From contig BDSI01000119.1 in NCBI GenBank assembly GCA_003117195.1, forward strand, positions 147,378 to 211,377: a DNA stretch of 64,000 bases. The letters are read 5' to 3'. Each line of letters starts with the position of its first letter. Position 1 is the stretch's first letter. The stretch comes from Eudorina sp. 2006-703-Eu-15. Taxonomy: Eukaryota > Chlorophyta > Chlorophyceae > Chlamydomonadales > Volvocaceae. Below are positions 24,173-33,912 of the stretch, piece after piece. Made by a program: the position numbers and the translations under genes. Under the pieces are notes generated by a model, which made no database searches, had not been told where the DNA came from, and worked only from the letters and a program-made list of their open reading frames with translations.

Positions 24173-27100
24173 TTGTTGTTGTTGTTTACTTGTTTTCCCA
24201 TTTTCCTTTTCTTTGCCTTCTCCTCCTCCTGAGGGGTGAGGGTGAGGGTGGGGGTGAGGGTGAGGGTGAGGATGAATTTCTCCGGGTCCTCACCGGCAGT
24301 CCCACCACCGCCGCCGCCACCGCTTGCGCAGGAGCCCAACCGCTCCTGACGTCGTCGACGGCGGCGTCGTCCCCGAGCCGCGCGCCGCCGCAGGTATCAG
24401 CGACCCATGGGCCGGCCGTGTCGCCACCGGGCGCTCCGGCGGCGGCGCCGCGGTCGAATGACAGCGGCGGCGGCGGCGGCGGCGGCGGGCTGAGTGGCAG
24501 CAACCTCGCGAGGGCGCCCTCCATACCGCTGGCTCCCGGTTCCGTAGATGATGAGTTCAACTTGATAGGTCGTACATCGTCATCCGCCTCGTCAGCGGCA
24601 GTAGCCGCCGCGGCGGCGGCGGCGCGGCGGCCGCTACAGCCGTCGGGCCGCGCCAGGTCTGGATCCGGTTCTGCCACTGGCGACGAGCCGCCGGCGCCGT
24701 CGTCGGGCGAGGGACCACCGCCTCCGCTGCCGCCGTCGCCGCCGTACTACCACAACCTCAACCAGTCGCCGTACCGGAACATGCCGCGTCCGCCAGCGTC
24801 GCCGCCGGGTGGAGCGGGGCGGCCGCCGCTGCCTCGACCACCGGCGTCGCCGCCGGGGGCGCAGCGCGCGGCAGGGCTACAGCCGCAGCCCGCGCCGCCG
24901 CTGCTGGACCTGCCGCCGCCGCCGTCGTCGCGGCCGGTGCCGCCGCCGTCGCCGCCAAAGCTGCTGCCGCCGCCGCCGTCGCGGCAGGGGCAGGGGCAGC
25001 GCCAGGAGGCCCAGTTGGAGCCGCACCCGCCGCTGAATCGTCCTCAGCGGCCGCCGAGTACGGCAGCTGCGGCGGGCGTCGAGCCTGCCGCCGCCGCCGA
25101 GTCCGCCGCCGCCGCGCGACCGGGTCCCGTGGGTCGCTCGGGTCTGTCCTTGTCCCAGATGGCGGCGGCGATGCTGGACGTTGCTACCGGCGGCGCAAGG
25201 AATGGCGGCGGCAATAGCTGGTTTGGCGGCGGCGGCGGCGGCGGCATCGCGCGTCACACCAGCAGCGGCAACGTCACCGCTGCCGGTAGCCAGGATGAGG
25301 GGAGCCAGCTCGTCGCTGCGGAGGCAGGTCGTACGTCACCGGCCCATGGGTCGGTCACGACGACGGTGGCGGCGCCGACGCTGCGAGCTCAGGACGGGCC
25401 GCTGGGGCCCGTGCTGACGGCGGCGGCGGCACCGGCGGGAGCCGAGGAGATCGTCCCGTACGGCGCCGCCGGCGGGCGCGGCCCCTCCGCCGCCGGCGCC
25501 GCCGCCGCCGCCGCACACGCGCTGTCGTCGGGGGCGTCAAGGTCGACGCCGAAGTACGACACGATGGGACGGAGCAGCTCGTACGCGTCGTCGGTGGAGA
25601 GCGCGGAAGCCGCTGCCGCCGCCGCCGGCAGGACGGACGCCGGGTCGGCGGCGGCGTCGCGCCGTGCGGCGTGGGCGCGAAACCGCGGTCATGACCGCGC
25701 CAGCGGCCGCGCCGCCGCCGACGGCGCCGCCGCCGACGCCGTCGGCGAAATGGCGGAGCGGTTCTTCTCCGCTCGCAGCCGTCACGATCCGCAGACGTCT
25801 GAGGATTACACGACGGTGGACGAGGACGCTGACGTGGAGGACGAGCACGGCAGCGAGAGTGGACGAGCGAGGTTGGCTCGCCGGTCAACCGCCGGGTCAC
25901 GACGCGGCAGCGGAAGGACGCCCGATGAAACTCAGGCTACAGGTAACGGTAACGGTAACGGTGTGTCGCGCCGCGCCACGACGCCGTCCAACGCCGGCGG
26001 AGGCAGCGGCGGCGCCGTCAGGCCGCTGGTACGGCGTCACTCCCCGCAGCTGCCGCTGCCGCCGACGGAAGAGGGAGCGGACGCAGCGGGAACGGCCGCC
26101 GCGGCTGCTGCCGCGGGTGGCGGAGGCGGCCCTCTAGGCGGCCAGACACATTGGCGGGGTCCCGGCGGAGGTGATCCGAATGCGATGGCGGCGGCGGAGG
26201 CGCCGCTGGGCCCGGCATCTGACAACGACGGCGCCGGCATGAGCTCCGCTCCGGCCCGCCCCGGCCACCTCCACGGCGGAGCCCCTCATCATCTTCATCT
26301 CCGTCACGCGTCAGGATTCGACCCACGGGGTCGAGGGGACGGTGACGGCGACGGCCGCGCCCGTGTTGCGCTGGCGGCGCCGCAGGTCGCCGTCGGCGTT
26401 GCCGCCGGCGAGGCGCAGGTGGCGGCTGACGGCGGCGGTAGCCGTACCAGCGGCGACGGCAGCGGCGGCGGTGCCAACGGATCCCGTTGGTGGCCCTGGT
26501 GGCTCTTCCGTCGCGGTCCCGCCGCCGCCGCCGCCGCCGCCGAGCAGCCCGCGTCGGCGGCGGCGACGTCGACGCCGACGGCGGCGCGGCCGGATGCCGA
26601 GCCGGTAGGGGAAGCCCACCTGGGCAGAGCCGCGACCGCAGGCGGCGGCGGCGGCGTCCGTTCGACGCTCTCCCACGTGGCGTCCTGGCGTCAAGAGCCT
26701 CCGGGGCGCCATTCGCCGACGGTCCCCGGACAGTCCAACGCCGCCGCCGGGTTGGGGCACCAACGAACGGCGTCGACGCCCACTCCGCTGGGTCAGTGGC
26801 CGCCGCCGCCGCTGGCACAGCAGCACCCGCAGGCGCAGCCCCTTCCGCAGCCGCGGCCTCCGCCGCCATCTCGTCGGCTCATCCCTCACCCGACTGACCC
26901 CGGCGCGGGCGACGGAGCCGACCCAGGCGTTCATGGCGATGTTGGCGGCGGCGGCAGGGGTAGCGGCGGCGGCGGCTCCGCCGGCGACGCGGCCGCGTCA
27001 GTGTGCTTCTCCCTGGGGCCCGGCCCCTCCCGGACCACAACACCCGGTACGGCAGCCAGCACGCGCAGCACCTTCGCCAGCAGCCTTGGCATGCCGCCGT

Positions 27101-27660
27101 ACCCGTACTACACGTCCATGCAGCAGCCGTTGTCGTACCGATACCCGGCGGTGTACCCCTGGGCGTCACCCGCCAGTCATGTAGGACGGGGCGCCACCGC
27201 CGCCCCGTCCCCCAACCCGGCTGCCGCCGATACCCCGGCACGCGGGGGCGGCGGGACACCCGAGAAAGCTCCGGAGGCGTACGACGGAGGCATGTACGGC
27301 GATGTGTATGGCGGCGGGGGTGCTGCAGGGGCAGCTGTTGCTGGTACGGGCCGTGAAGTGAAGGGCCCCTTGGGCCCCCTGCGCGAGGAGTCGGCACGAG
27401 GGTACGAGTACGGTCCTGGAGGCTACGAATATGGGTACGGCAGTGTGCCGTACGGCGAGGGGGCAGCTGAGGTCGGCGGTGGCGAGGGTGCTGGAGGAGA
27501 GGGTGCCGTACAGGTGGTCGGCGGAGAGGTTGGCGGCCGGCGGCTGGGCCCGACAGCGTCGGTGCCGCCGGGGGCTGCTGGGGCAGCGGGGGTACATGTG
27601 GTGGGCGGTACGGACGCTGCTCCAGGGGCGGGCGGCCGGCGGGCGGCGCAGCGGCCATGA
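3451..27660 (+). CDS. RLK-1: giant transmembrane receptor-like kinase with two CBM2-like/CBM3-like ectodomain units
   Basis: Predicted single-pass membrane kinase of about 4,200 aa. Order: N-terminal hydrophobic segment, Ala/Gly/Pro linker, unit A (CBM2-like + CBM3-like), Asn/Ser/Ala linker, unit B (CBM2-like + CBM3-like), TM helix, juxtamembrane region, Ser/Thr-type kinase, disordered tail. Exons: 3451-4677, 5073-5216, 5454-5523, 5897-6195, 6539-6646, 7052-7359, 7522-7570, 7785-7908, 8266-8527, 8710-8811, 9123-9348, 9648-10664, 10933-11079, 11507-11561, 11906-12189, 12409-12627, 12928-13025, 13358-13406, 13753-13942, 14272-14605, 15485-15652, 15980-16160, 16574-17366, 17624-18086, 18359-19279, 19741-20449, 20684-20744, 21087-21163, 21585-21629, 22229-22246, 22541-22592, 23042-23343, 23656-23818, 24332-27660. 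All junctions are GT-AG and phase-consistent. Exon 9648-10664 runs from the end of unit A into unit B without a stop, so this is one gene. ATG 3451 is chosen because its N-terminus resembles that of RLK-2; ATG 3646 directly before the hydrophobic core is an alternative. The last exon could begin at 24029. Ligand binding is inferred. Confidence 0.82.
3691..3774 (+). other. RLK-1 signal peptide / signal anchor
   Basis: A hydrophobic Ala/Leu/Val/Phe stretch (ALAVLAAATFLAAAAAALP) lies about 80 residues after ATG 3451. It directly follows an Arg-rich segment (QQRRRSGVRG) that would form a classical n-region if ATG 3646 is used. RLK-2 has an equivalent segment at the same place. It should target the protein to the secretory pathway and put the CBM units outside the cell. 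Confidence 0.65.
4554..6159 (+). other. RLK-1 unit A, CBM2-like module (exons 1-4)
   Basis: Begins CAVLLQYAAGVGDPT and ends WLNNLVC, matching the CBM2 layout of an N-terminal Cys-x-V strand and a C-terminal Cys that form a disulfide. Internal signatures are SWAMGWDFAAGERLVS (the conserved W-x-W-x-F strand) and GNGTLVAGGPALSFSL (compare the CBM2 N-G-x-L-x-P-G/x-S-x-F-x-F region). A long Ser/Pro loop precedes the last strand. The same W-x-L-x-W signature occurs in plant COBRA proteins, which contain a related fold, so COBRA-like is the alternative label. Confidence 0.7.
4844..5010. repeat. 8-bp GCCTGCCC tandem repeat in intron 1
   Basis: About sixteen near-perfect GCCTGCCC copies, degenerating rightward into GCCTAGTCC variants. 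It forms much of the C-rich tract before the exon 2 acceptor at 5071-5072. Confidence 0.9.
6605..9168 (+). other. RLK-1 unit A, CBM3-like module (exons 5-11)
   Basis: Successive exons give VAVPLLTEFPRLLEVSYMP, TQMYIRITNTGSPQEVPLE, LQYWFEGP, LSCSD, QYVLAVGFAPGAG, RDEAWMDAKEDYSYLDMP and AYLGGVIAWGSPP. These match the order of CBM3 landmarks: the F-x-V-x-N-T-G-S strand, the L-x-L-x-Y-Y-x strand, the Cys strand, Y-L-E-x-x-F-x-x-G-A-G, W-x-N-Y-x-Q-x-N-DYS-Y, and Y-x-N-G-x-L-V-W-G-x-x-P. Exon 6 carries a 12-bp repeat encoding a Ser/Asn loop. The module contains the aromatic W of the D-x-x-W segment, which is absent in unit B. Confidence 0.78.
7104..7260 (+). repeat. in-frame 12-bp repeat coding Ser-Ser-Ser-Asn
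   Basis: About eleven perfect copies of AGCAACAGCAGT lie inside exon 7052-7359 and encode an (SNSS)n loop with many N-x-S sequons. The unit is a multiple of three, so copy-number change keeps frame. The poly-Leu frame on the other strand is a shadow of this repeat. Confidence 0.95.
10563..12156 (+). other. RLK-1 unit B, CBM2-like module (exons 12-15)
   Basis: Starts CAVRLQYSAGVGDPTDP and continues with PVFQGLWKMSPSPQ, LPAIRSWALGWDFAAGERLV, ISRPFQSVAVL and GNGTLVAGGPSLTFALM, ending VYLNNMQC. Introns interrupt it at the same residues and phases (0, 0, 1, 0) as in unit A and in RLK-2. A Ser-rich loop of about 35 residues precedes the final strand. Confidence 0.7.
14784..14825. repeat. perfect 18-bp inverted repeat in an RLK-1 intron
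   Basis: Arms 14784-14801 and 14808-14825 are perfect reverse complements around a 6-nt loop (CGCGGG). An overlapping second palindrome with 12-bp arms and a 5-nt loop (GGAGC) lies directly to the left, from about 14769. Confidence 0.9.
15168..15339. repeat. 22-bp tandem repeat in an RLK-1 intron
   Basis: About eight copies of a unit containing CTGACTCCCCCGCTGTGGGG between exons 14272-14605 and 15485-15652. Two copies lack one C. Confidence 0.9.
16856..16927 (+). other. RLK-1 transmembrane helix
   Basis: TAIAVGASVGSIALLLGVGL continues into FIYL, about 24 uncharged residues, and is followed after a Gly/Ala linker by a strongly basic GRGRRRRRRGGR stop-transfer. It sits between unit B and the kinase in one uninterrupted exon (16574-17366), placing the CBM units outside and the kinase in the cytosol. 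Confidence 0.9.
17624..18960 (+). other. RLK-1 cytosolic juxtamembrane region
   Basis: Conserved blocks shared with RLK-2 (ASELRYVLDAGWWQDNSP, AFMAHVAALSPPTTQELKQT, DLAGLDDDDIRLRILV, RKAKTWTGRVAESWELLP) are separated by Gly-, Ala- and Pro-rich spacers of different length. Conservation of these islands between paralogs suggests a functional segment between membrane and kinase. I recognise no named domain. Confidence 0.7.
21318..21468. repeat. CCTCCCCTACCA-type tandem repeat in an RLK-1 intron
   Basis: Interleaved 12- and 15-bp units built from ACCTCCCCTACC and ACCACCTCT. Non-coding, within the intron between exons 21087-21163 and 21585-21629. Confidence 0.85.
22938..23002. repeat. ATC trinucleotide run
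   Basis: A near-continuous ATC/ACC trinucleotide tract in the intron just before exon 23042-23343. Confidence 0.9.
23656..27660 (+). other. RLK-1 C-terminal low-complexity tail
   Basis: After a conserved post-kinase helix (VYGRLDALISEELGRRAARA) the last large exon encodes about 1,100 residues rich in Ala, Gly, Pro, Ser and Gln, ending in a Tyr/Gly-rich stretch and TGA at 27658-27660. One island is shared with RLK-2 (SSSASSAAVAAAAAAARRPL, then GDEPPAPSS and PYYH). The acceptor at 24330-24331 is preferred because the intron would then contain the telomere-like tract and a GCT run; the alternative acceptor at 24027-24028 adds 101 residues in frame. Confidence 0.7.
23965..23994. repeat. interstitial telomere-like tract
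   Basis: About four head-to-tail units mixing CCCTAAA and CCCTAAAA, ending in CCCTAACCCC. It lies in the last RLK-1 intron. Chlamydomonas and Volvox telomeres use TTTTAGGG, while many other chlorophytes and plants use TTTAGGG. Confidence 0.9.
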
Positions 27661-28735
27661 TGACTAAAAAAGTGGCTATCTGTCGACTTGTTGGTTTTTG
27701 CTCCCAGCTTGTTGGGTTTCAGATCTTTCAAGGGGGTTTTCGGTGACAGAGCATTCTGTAGGTTAGTACTTATTAGGGAATGGAATCGGCATTTGGTGAT
27801 ATCGGCGGATTGCCCGGATAGAGCGAAGAGAGCCACTCACCTCCGTGTTCCTGCATGCCGAAAATCGGGGCCATGATAAAAGCCACGTTGACCTAAATCC
27901 CCGCCCAGGTGTACGAACATTGGGGGTGCCATCAACACCGGTTGTGCCACGTGACCCCCGGGGAAGCAGAGACAGATTTGCGGTGGGGCCTCGTGGAGTG
28001 CCTCGTTCGTTGGGGGCGGACCGTTGGGAGTTGGTTGGTTGGTTGGTTGGTTGGCCGGAGTAATGGAAGTGCCAACGGGCGGTGCGTGGGGCCCGACCCG
28101 TGACGTGCGAGTGCCGTACCGAACTACCGATTGCCCAGTGGGCCCTATCTTGACCCGATACCTGCCCATCCAGAGTTGGGGAACACGCGGCGCCGTACAG
28201 GGGGAACAAGGTACAGCTGCGCCGCTGCAGGGGGCGCGTACCTGTGCCGGGTTGGTGTGTCGTACGATGTACGGAAGCCCTTGGGCTTCAACAAAAATTG
28301 GCGAAGTTAGCGGCAGATACGGGCGGTTGTTCGGTTCATGCACTGGGCGGATCATCAACTCGGTGGGATTCGGTGTAACTTGCTGTTCCGCATTTTGGAG
28401 CCCCAATATGCTGCTCGGTCTGACATGATGGTCTCTTGGTGTCAAGGGCTGAACGTGCGGGGCCCACCCCATGCTTGGTTGTTGGATCGTACGGCAGGTT
28501 GGATGCCGTCGGTTGTGGTGTTGGCCGTTGGGCGTCCGTTGTCGCTTTTGCCGCCGCCGAAGCGCCCTCGAGCGGCACCCATCCAACGCTTGTGCGAACG
28601 CACGAACAAAAACAACGACAACATGAACAAACGTGGGCGGCTGTACAATACGGAAGCGGCTGAGGGGAGGGGTGTCACGACTCAAGAGAGCGTTACTCCA
28701 CTCTGTGTTGCGACGGACGTCCGCGTGGCGCCCGT

Positions 28736-28815
28736 GACCCACGGGGCACATTGCCGACCCACGGGGCACATTGCCGACCCACGGGGCACATTGCCGACCC
28801 ACGGGGCACATTGCC
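28736..28815. repeat. 20-bp tandem repeat, four copies
   Basis: Four perfect consecutive copies of GACCCACGGGGCACATTGCC in otherwise featureless intergenic DNA. Confidence 0.95.
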
Positions 28816-30062
28816 GAGCGTGGTGGGTGGGATGTATCGTCGGTCGGCACAGCCGTGTGAATGTTAACCTCCAGGACCATTGTGTCCTGGCAGCGGACCC
28901 CCGGGGGGGGGAGGGCAGCGCCACGCGGCTGACGCCAGTGTACGACATATACCAGTCCTCATCGAGCCTCATGCCGTACAAACAACCATCAACCAACATC
29001 ATCATCAACACCAGGTCATCACGCGTCCGTGACTCGGTGTTTGTTGTTGCGGAAATGGAAAGTGCCAAATTTCGCTGTGGCCGTCAACCCACTCTGGTCT
29101 GGAGGTCCGAATCTGCCGTGTATTGTGCAGTACAATGTGTACGGCTGCAGTGCGGCGCCCCGCATCCTCCGTTCATCCCCCCTGTTGACCCAGGTAGCAT
29201 CCGTCCGTCGCTCGGACCAGCCAGCAGTAGGAGTAAGTGGTATGCACGAAATCCCGGCTCCCTGCCCCATCGTAACACCAGCGCCGCGTCAGCAACGGAC
29301 CAGCCGCCGCCGCCGGGCCTCTGCAATGCCCTTGCTCTGAACCTCACCTTCTCAGAACCTCAAACCTCATGACCTCGCACAGCCTCAAGACACAGCACAG
29401 GCCGCCCGCCGACCCAGCCAGCCAGGCAGCCACCCTATCCCGCCTGCCAGCCAGCCTATCCCGCGTTCGCGTTCTCGCCTGCCGGATCTCGCAGCCCCTT
29501 CACCGCTGCCTGACCAGACTGCGCTCCCACCCCTCGCGTAGAAACCAGGTGGCCGCTGCTGCCTGCTACCGCCACCTCCGGCGGTACAGTCGTTGATCCA
29601 ACCGGCAGCGTTAGTTACCTGCATTACGCAATCCTGCTGGCCCTGCCAGCTCCTCACGCAGAGCAGTCTTCCTCCGTAAATCCGTAGATCCGTAATCCGT
29701 AGTCCGTAGCGCCGTACCCGTCCTCTGCCCAGGTGCCTGGCTGGCCCCTGGCACCCCTGGCAGCAGCGACACCCCAACGAACGGACGGACGAACGGGCAG
29801 CAACGCGCGGAGGAGGAGCATCTGGGCAGCGGCATTCCATGAAGGCTCTGCGTGCGCCGGCGGGCGAGCAGCTCCCGAGTCCCGACCACCAGACCTGGGC
29901 CCCAGGCTGAACCACACAACCACACACCCCTCCCCAAAGCCGGCCAAACCTCCGAAATGCCGCCCGCCACTGCAGAAGTCAATGTGCCTCCGAAGAGGTC
30001 CTCAACCCGTCGTGTACGACGGTACGACGACTGCCAGGAAGCTGGAACGCCAGAAAGAATGA

Positions 30063-30066
<4 letters not shown>

Positions 30067-30103
<37 letters not shown>
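30067..30103. repeat. CA dinucleotide run
   Basis: An uninterrupted (CA)n run about 120 bp downstream of the MYND gene stop on its strand. Confidence 0.95.
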
Positions 30104-30107
<4 letters not shown>

Positions 30108-32430
30108 CACCGGCACCGACTGCCGCGCTCCCGCCGCCGTCCCCGACTCCCTCTGTCCGTGCGCCAAGATCTGTCACCCCCGTCGAACACCCCCAGCAAA
30201 AAAGGTCCGCCATGCCCGCTGCCAGCTAAACTTCCTCCGCCTCCGCTGCCGCAGCCTTCGCCGCCGCCGCACTGGGCGCCGCGGCCGCGGCCGCGGGCGT
30301 CAGCCCGCCGCCGCACTCCGCCTTGTGCCCCGCCTTCCAGTGCGCCACCTGGCACTCCCGGCTGCAGTACGACACCTTTCCGCACCGCCCACAGGCCTGC
30401 AGCTTGAGGTCCGCCTCGGTGTCCCCGGCCAGGTTGCCGCAGGCGGGGTTGCCGCAGGCGGGGTTGGCGCAGCGGGTGAGCCAGGCGGCCACCTCCGACG
30501 TCGGGTCCCCCAGGCTGCGGGCCACGTGCGCCAACGAGCCCATCGCCACCGCCAGCGCCCGCAGCTGCTCCCGCTCCGGTCGGCCCTCCTCGCCGCCACC
30601 ACCCTTGGGCGCACCGCCGCCACCGCCCGTGCCCCACAACTCCAGGCGCTCTGCGAGCGCCAGCAGCGGCGGCGCCAGGCCCTCCTCCCCGACCGACTGC
30701 GGATCAGCCGCCCCCAGACTGGCAGCTAGGTCGCGGATGAGCCGCGGAGGCCAGTACGACAGCGGCAGATTGTCCCACTCAGCCTCGCTGCCGGTCCTCG
30801 CCTCGGCGGCAGCGGTGCTAGCCCGCCGCCCGCTGCTGCGGGTGTCACCGCTGCCGCCGAGACCACTGGGCCTGCCGGCGGGCTCCCCTTTGCGCTTGCG
30901 GTCGCCTGCCCGGCGCCCCGCGAACCGGCGGCGCCAGCAGCAGCAGCGGCGCTCCCTGAGGCGCTGCCCGCCGCCCTCCTCGCTCCTTGGCGGACGTAAC
31001 GCGGCAGGGCCCAAGCCACCAGGATGAGGCTCCTCGCCAGCTCCATGCGCTGCTCCGTGGAATCGAGTCCCGCGATGGCCTGGCGCCAGTGCGGCTCCTG
31101 AGCTGCCCGCAGCGCCACCCCGAGCACTGTCAGCACCCGGCATTCCAGCAGCACCCCCACCCGCCAGCGGCTGTTGGCAGCAGCAGCCGTTGCAGCAGTG
31201 GCGGACATGCGATCTCTGCCATCAGAGCGAGGAACGGTGCCGGCGGCCCCGCTGCTGCTGCTGGGGCTGCTGCTACTGCTGTAGGGGCTGCTGCTACTGC
31301 TGCAGGGGCTGCTACTACTGCTGCAGGGGCTGCTGCTACTGCTGTAGGAGCTGCTACTACTGCTGCAGGGGCTGCTGCTGCTGCTGCAGGGGCTGCTGGT
31401 GCTGGTGCTGGGGCTGCTGGGGATGCCATCGGCGCCGCTTCCGCCATCGTTGCCACCACAGCTGCTGTCGCCGGGGCCGCCCGAAGCACTCCGGGTCTCA
31501 ATGCCGCCGCCTGCCACCACCCGCTGCTCGGCCAGGGGTAACGCCGGCAGGCTGAACCAGGCTGGACAGACAGGCAGCGCTGTCCAACACGTGCTCGCCT
31601 GGGTCGTACTCGCCTGTGTCGTACTCCGGCACGTACCCCCCTGCTGCGGAAACGCGCAGCAGCTGGGAGTGTGCGGTGGCAGTCCAGGCCCACCCCGGCA
31701 TGAACGCTGCCACGGCCGTAGAGCTCATTTGGCGCGTACATGCCATGCCGCTTACCACGGCTGCCACGGCAGTGGCCTCCTCACCGGCTGCGGCCTCCTC
31801 ACCGGCTGCGGGCGCTGCGGGCTCGGCAGTCGAGCCGTTCCGGTGGCCGTCCAACAGCTGACGGCGAGTCTGCTTCTCCAGGGCGCCCCACACGCGGACA
31901 CGAGAAACGGCTGCCCGGCACCGAGTTGAGTAGGTCGAACCCCACAAATGACACACGTGTGGGCCTCCTCGTGCGCCGCATGGTCCACTAAGCGGATGCT
32001 GTCGGCGTTGCAGAACGTCGTCTTGCACGCCGAGGCGAGGAAGGAGGCCACCTCCCGCTTGCCGCCAAACACCAGCAGCTGCAGCAGCGGGTACTCGCCC
32101 AGTGCCGCAATCTCCCCCAGCAGCCGCCTCTACGGCAGCCCGGACACGTCGCGGAACGCGCGGCGGCACAGCCGCTCCAGGCAGGGCAGCAGGCCGCCGG
32201 CCAGAGCCGCCGCAACATCCGCGGGAGGCTGGGCCGATGCGGATCCACCCGCCCCTGTTGCTGGCGAGGCGCAGGAAGGACAGCCATCCATGCCCCATGC
32301 GTTGGCCACTAGATAGTGGGGTTGTACGGCACCACACGGGATTGACAGAATGACAGCACTCATCAGGTTCCAAGCCAAGCAGTGCGCCCGCATCCAGCTT
32401 ACGAGGTGTTTACTGGCTCATGTGCCTCTG

Positions 32431-32728
32431 GGTCAGGCCGCACCCCCCGGGTCAGGCCGCACCCACCACAACCCCCGGCTCAGGCCGCACCCCCCGGGTC
32501 AGGCCGCACCCACCACAGCCCCCGGGTCAGGCCGCACCCCCCGGGTCAGGCCGCACCCACCACACCCCCCGGGTCAGGCCGCACCCCCCGGGTCAGGCCG
32601 CACCCACCACACCCCCCGGGTCAGGCCGCACCCCCCGGGTCAGGCCACACCCCCCGGGTCAGGCCGCACCCCCCGGGTCAGGCCGCACCCCCCGGGTCAG
32701 GCCGCACCCCCCGGGTCAGGCCGCACCT
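32431..32728. repeat. 19-bp minisatellite
   Basis: About fifteen copies of CCCCCCGGGTCAGGCCGCA, some with an extra CCCACCACA insert forming a higher-order unit. It lies in a likely intron of the - strand MYND gene. Proline-rich open frames across it are artefacts of the repeat. Confidence 0.93.
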
Positions 32729-33338
32729 ACCCCGCGGATGCACACCTGATACCTCCACAGCACAGCAGGAGCGGTAGGCCCGAGGCGCGCTCCACAACGC
32801 CCAAGCGCACGCAAAAGACAGCCGCACTACTACAGGAGGGAAGCAAGAAAGCAGACTGCCCAATCGGCGCCAATGAGGGACCGGGCCGCACGCGACGTAC
32901 CGTACTCATCGCCAGCGGCAGCACCCTCGCCCGCACCGCAGGCACCGCCGCGCCCGTCACTGCCAGCTCGGGTCATAACTGGCCGCAGGCACTCCGCAAG
33001 CGACTTGGTTGCGTAGTTGTCGTCCCGCCAGCCCGACATGTGTGCCACGATGTCGGCGGCCAACCGCCAACGGTCGACTGCGGCGGCCAACCGCGAGCTG
33101 CCACCACCAGCAACTGGCCGGCAGCCCAACGGAAACAACTGTTCTCTGACCGTGCGCAGTACGCTCAGAGATGAAAGGACAAGGTCGTACATCAGTGTCA
33201 GCGACATTCGGAGCGCTGGTTGCTGTTCTCGGATGGCGCCGCCTTCCTGGCCGCCGCCATGGCCGCTTTCGTGGACTGACCCGTGGGTCGGCTGCGGACG
33301 GCCGGCGGCGCTCGCCGCAACCGACCCACCGCCACCAC

Positions 33339-33389
<51 letters not shown>

Positions 33390-33803
33390 CACCGCCGCTA
33401 CTGCCGCCGCTGCTACTGCCGCCGCTGCTGTTACCGCTGCCGTTACTGCCACTGGTAGTGCTGCTTCTGCCACTGGCGCTGCTGCTGCTGCTGCTGCTGC
33501 CAGCGCCGCTACCCGCCGGTGCCACCATGCCGTCCTGTCATGCTGCCCGTCATTCGGCGTCCGAGCTGACGCCACCGCCAGCCGCCCTATCCGCAGCAAC
33601 ACCGCGACCATCCCCGCGGCGGCTCAACAGCGGCTTGCACAGTGTCGCCCCATGCAGCATGACGCACACGGCCAAGTAGGCTGTATCCGACACCTCGGGA
33701 ATCGCCCGCCGCCGCCCGCCCAGGCTTGCCGCAGCCTCGGCAGCTTCGGGCGCCGGCTCCTCAGCCCCATCGCACTCCACCTGGCATGCTGCAGACGGCG
33801 CAG

Positions 33804-33912
33804 GAGGTCCCCTGGCATGCCGTACACCGGCAGCAGATGGCGCAGGAGGTCCCCTGGCATGCCGTACACCGGCAGCAGATGGCGCAGGAGGTCCCCTGGC
33901 ATGCCGTACACC
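33804..33912 (-). repeat. 42-bp in-frame repeat in the MYND gene
   Basis: Nearly three tandem copies of a 42-bp unit that on the - strand encodes VYGMPGDLLRHLLP repeated. The unit is a multiple of three, so it does not itself break the frame. Confidence 0.9.

Larger units (their letters stand above)
27661..30225. other. intergenic region between RLK-1 and the MYND gene
   Basis: No gene is supported. It should contain the RLK-1 3' UTR; a TGTAA motif (the usual volvocine polyadenylation signal) occurs near 28375. It holds four 20-bp tandem copies of GACCCACGGGGCACATTGCC (28736-28815) and a CA run (30067-30103). Long open frames on both strands between 27837 and 29372 lack recognisable domains and overlap each other, so they are not called. 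Confidence 0.6.

Noticed and set aside
27837..28880. 347-codon frame on the - strand
   Set aside because: No recognisable domain, runs through the 20-bp tandem repeat, and overlaps an equally long + strand frame; likely chance in GC-rich DNA.
28338..29372. 344-codon frame on the + strand
   Set aside because: Contains the tandem repeat, has no conserved motif, and lacks splice or codon-pattern support.
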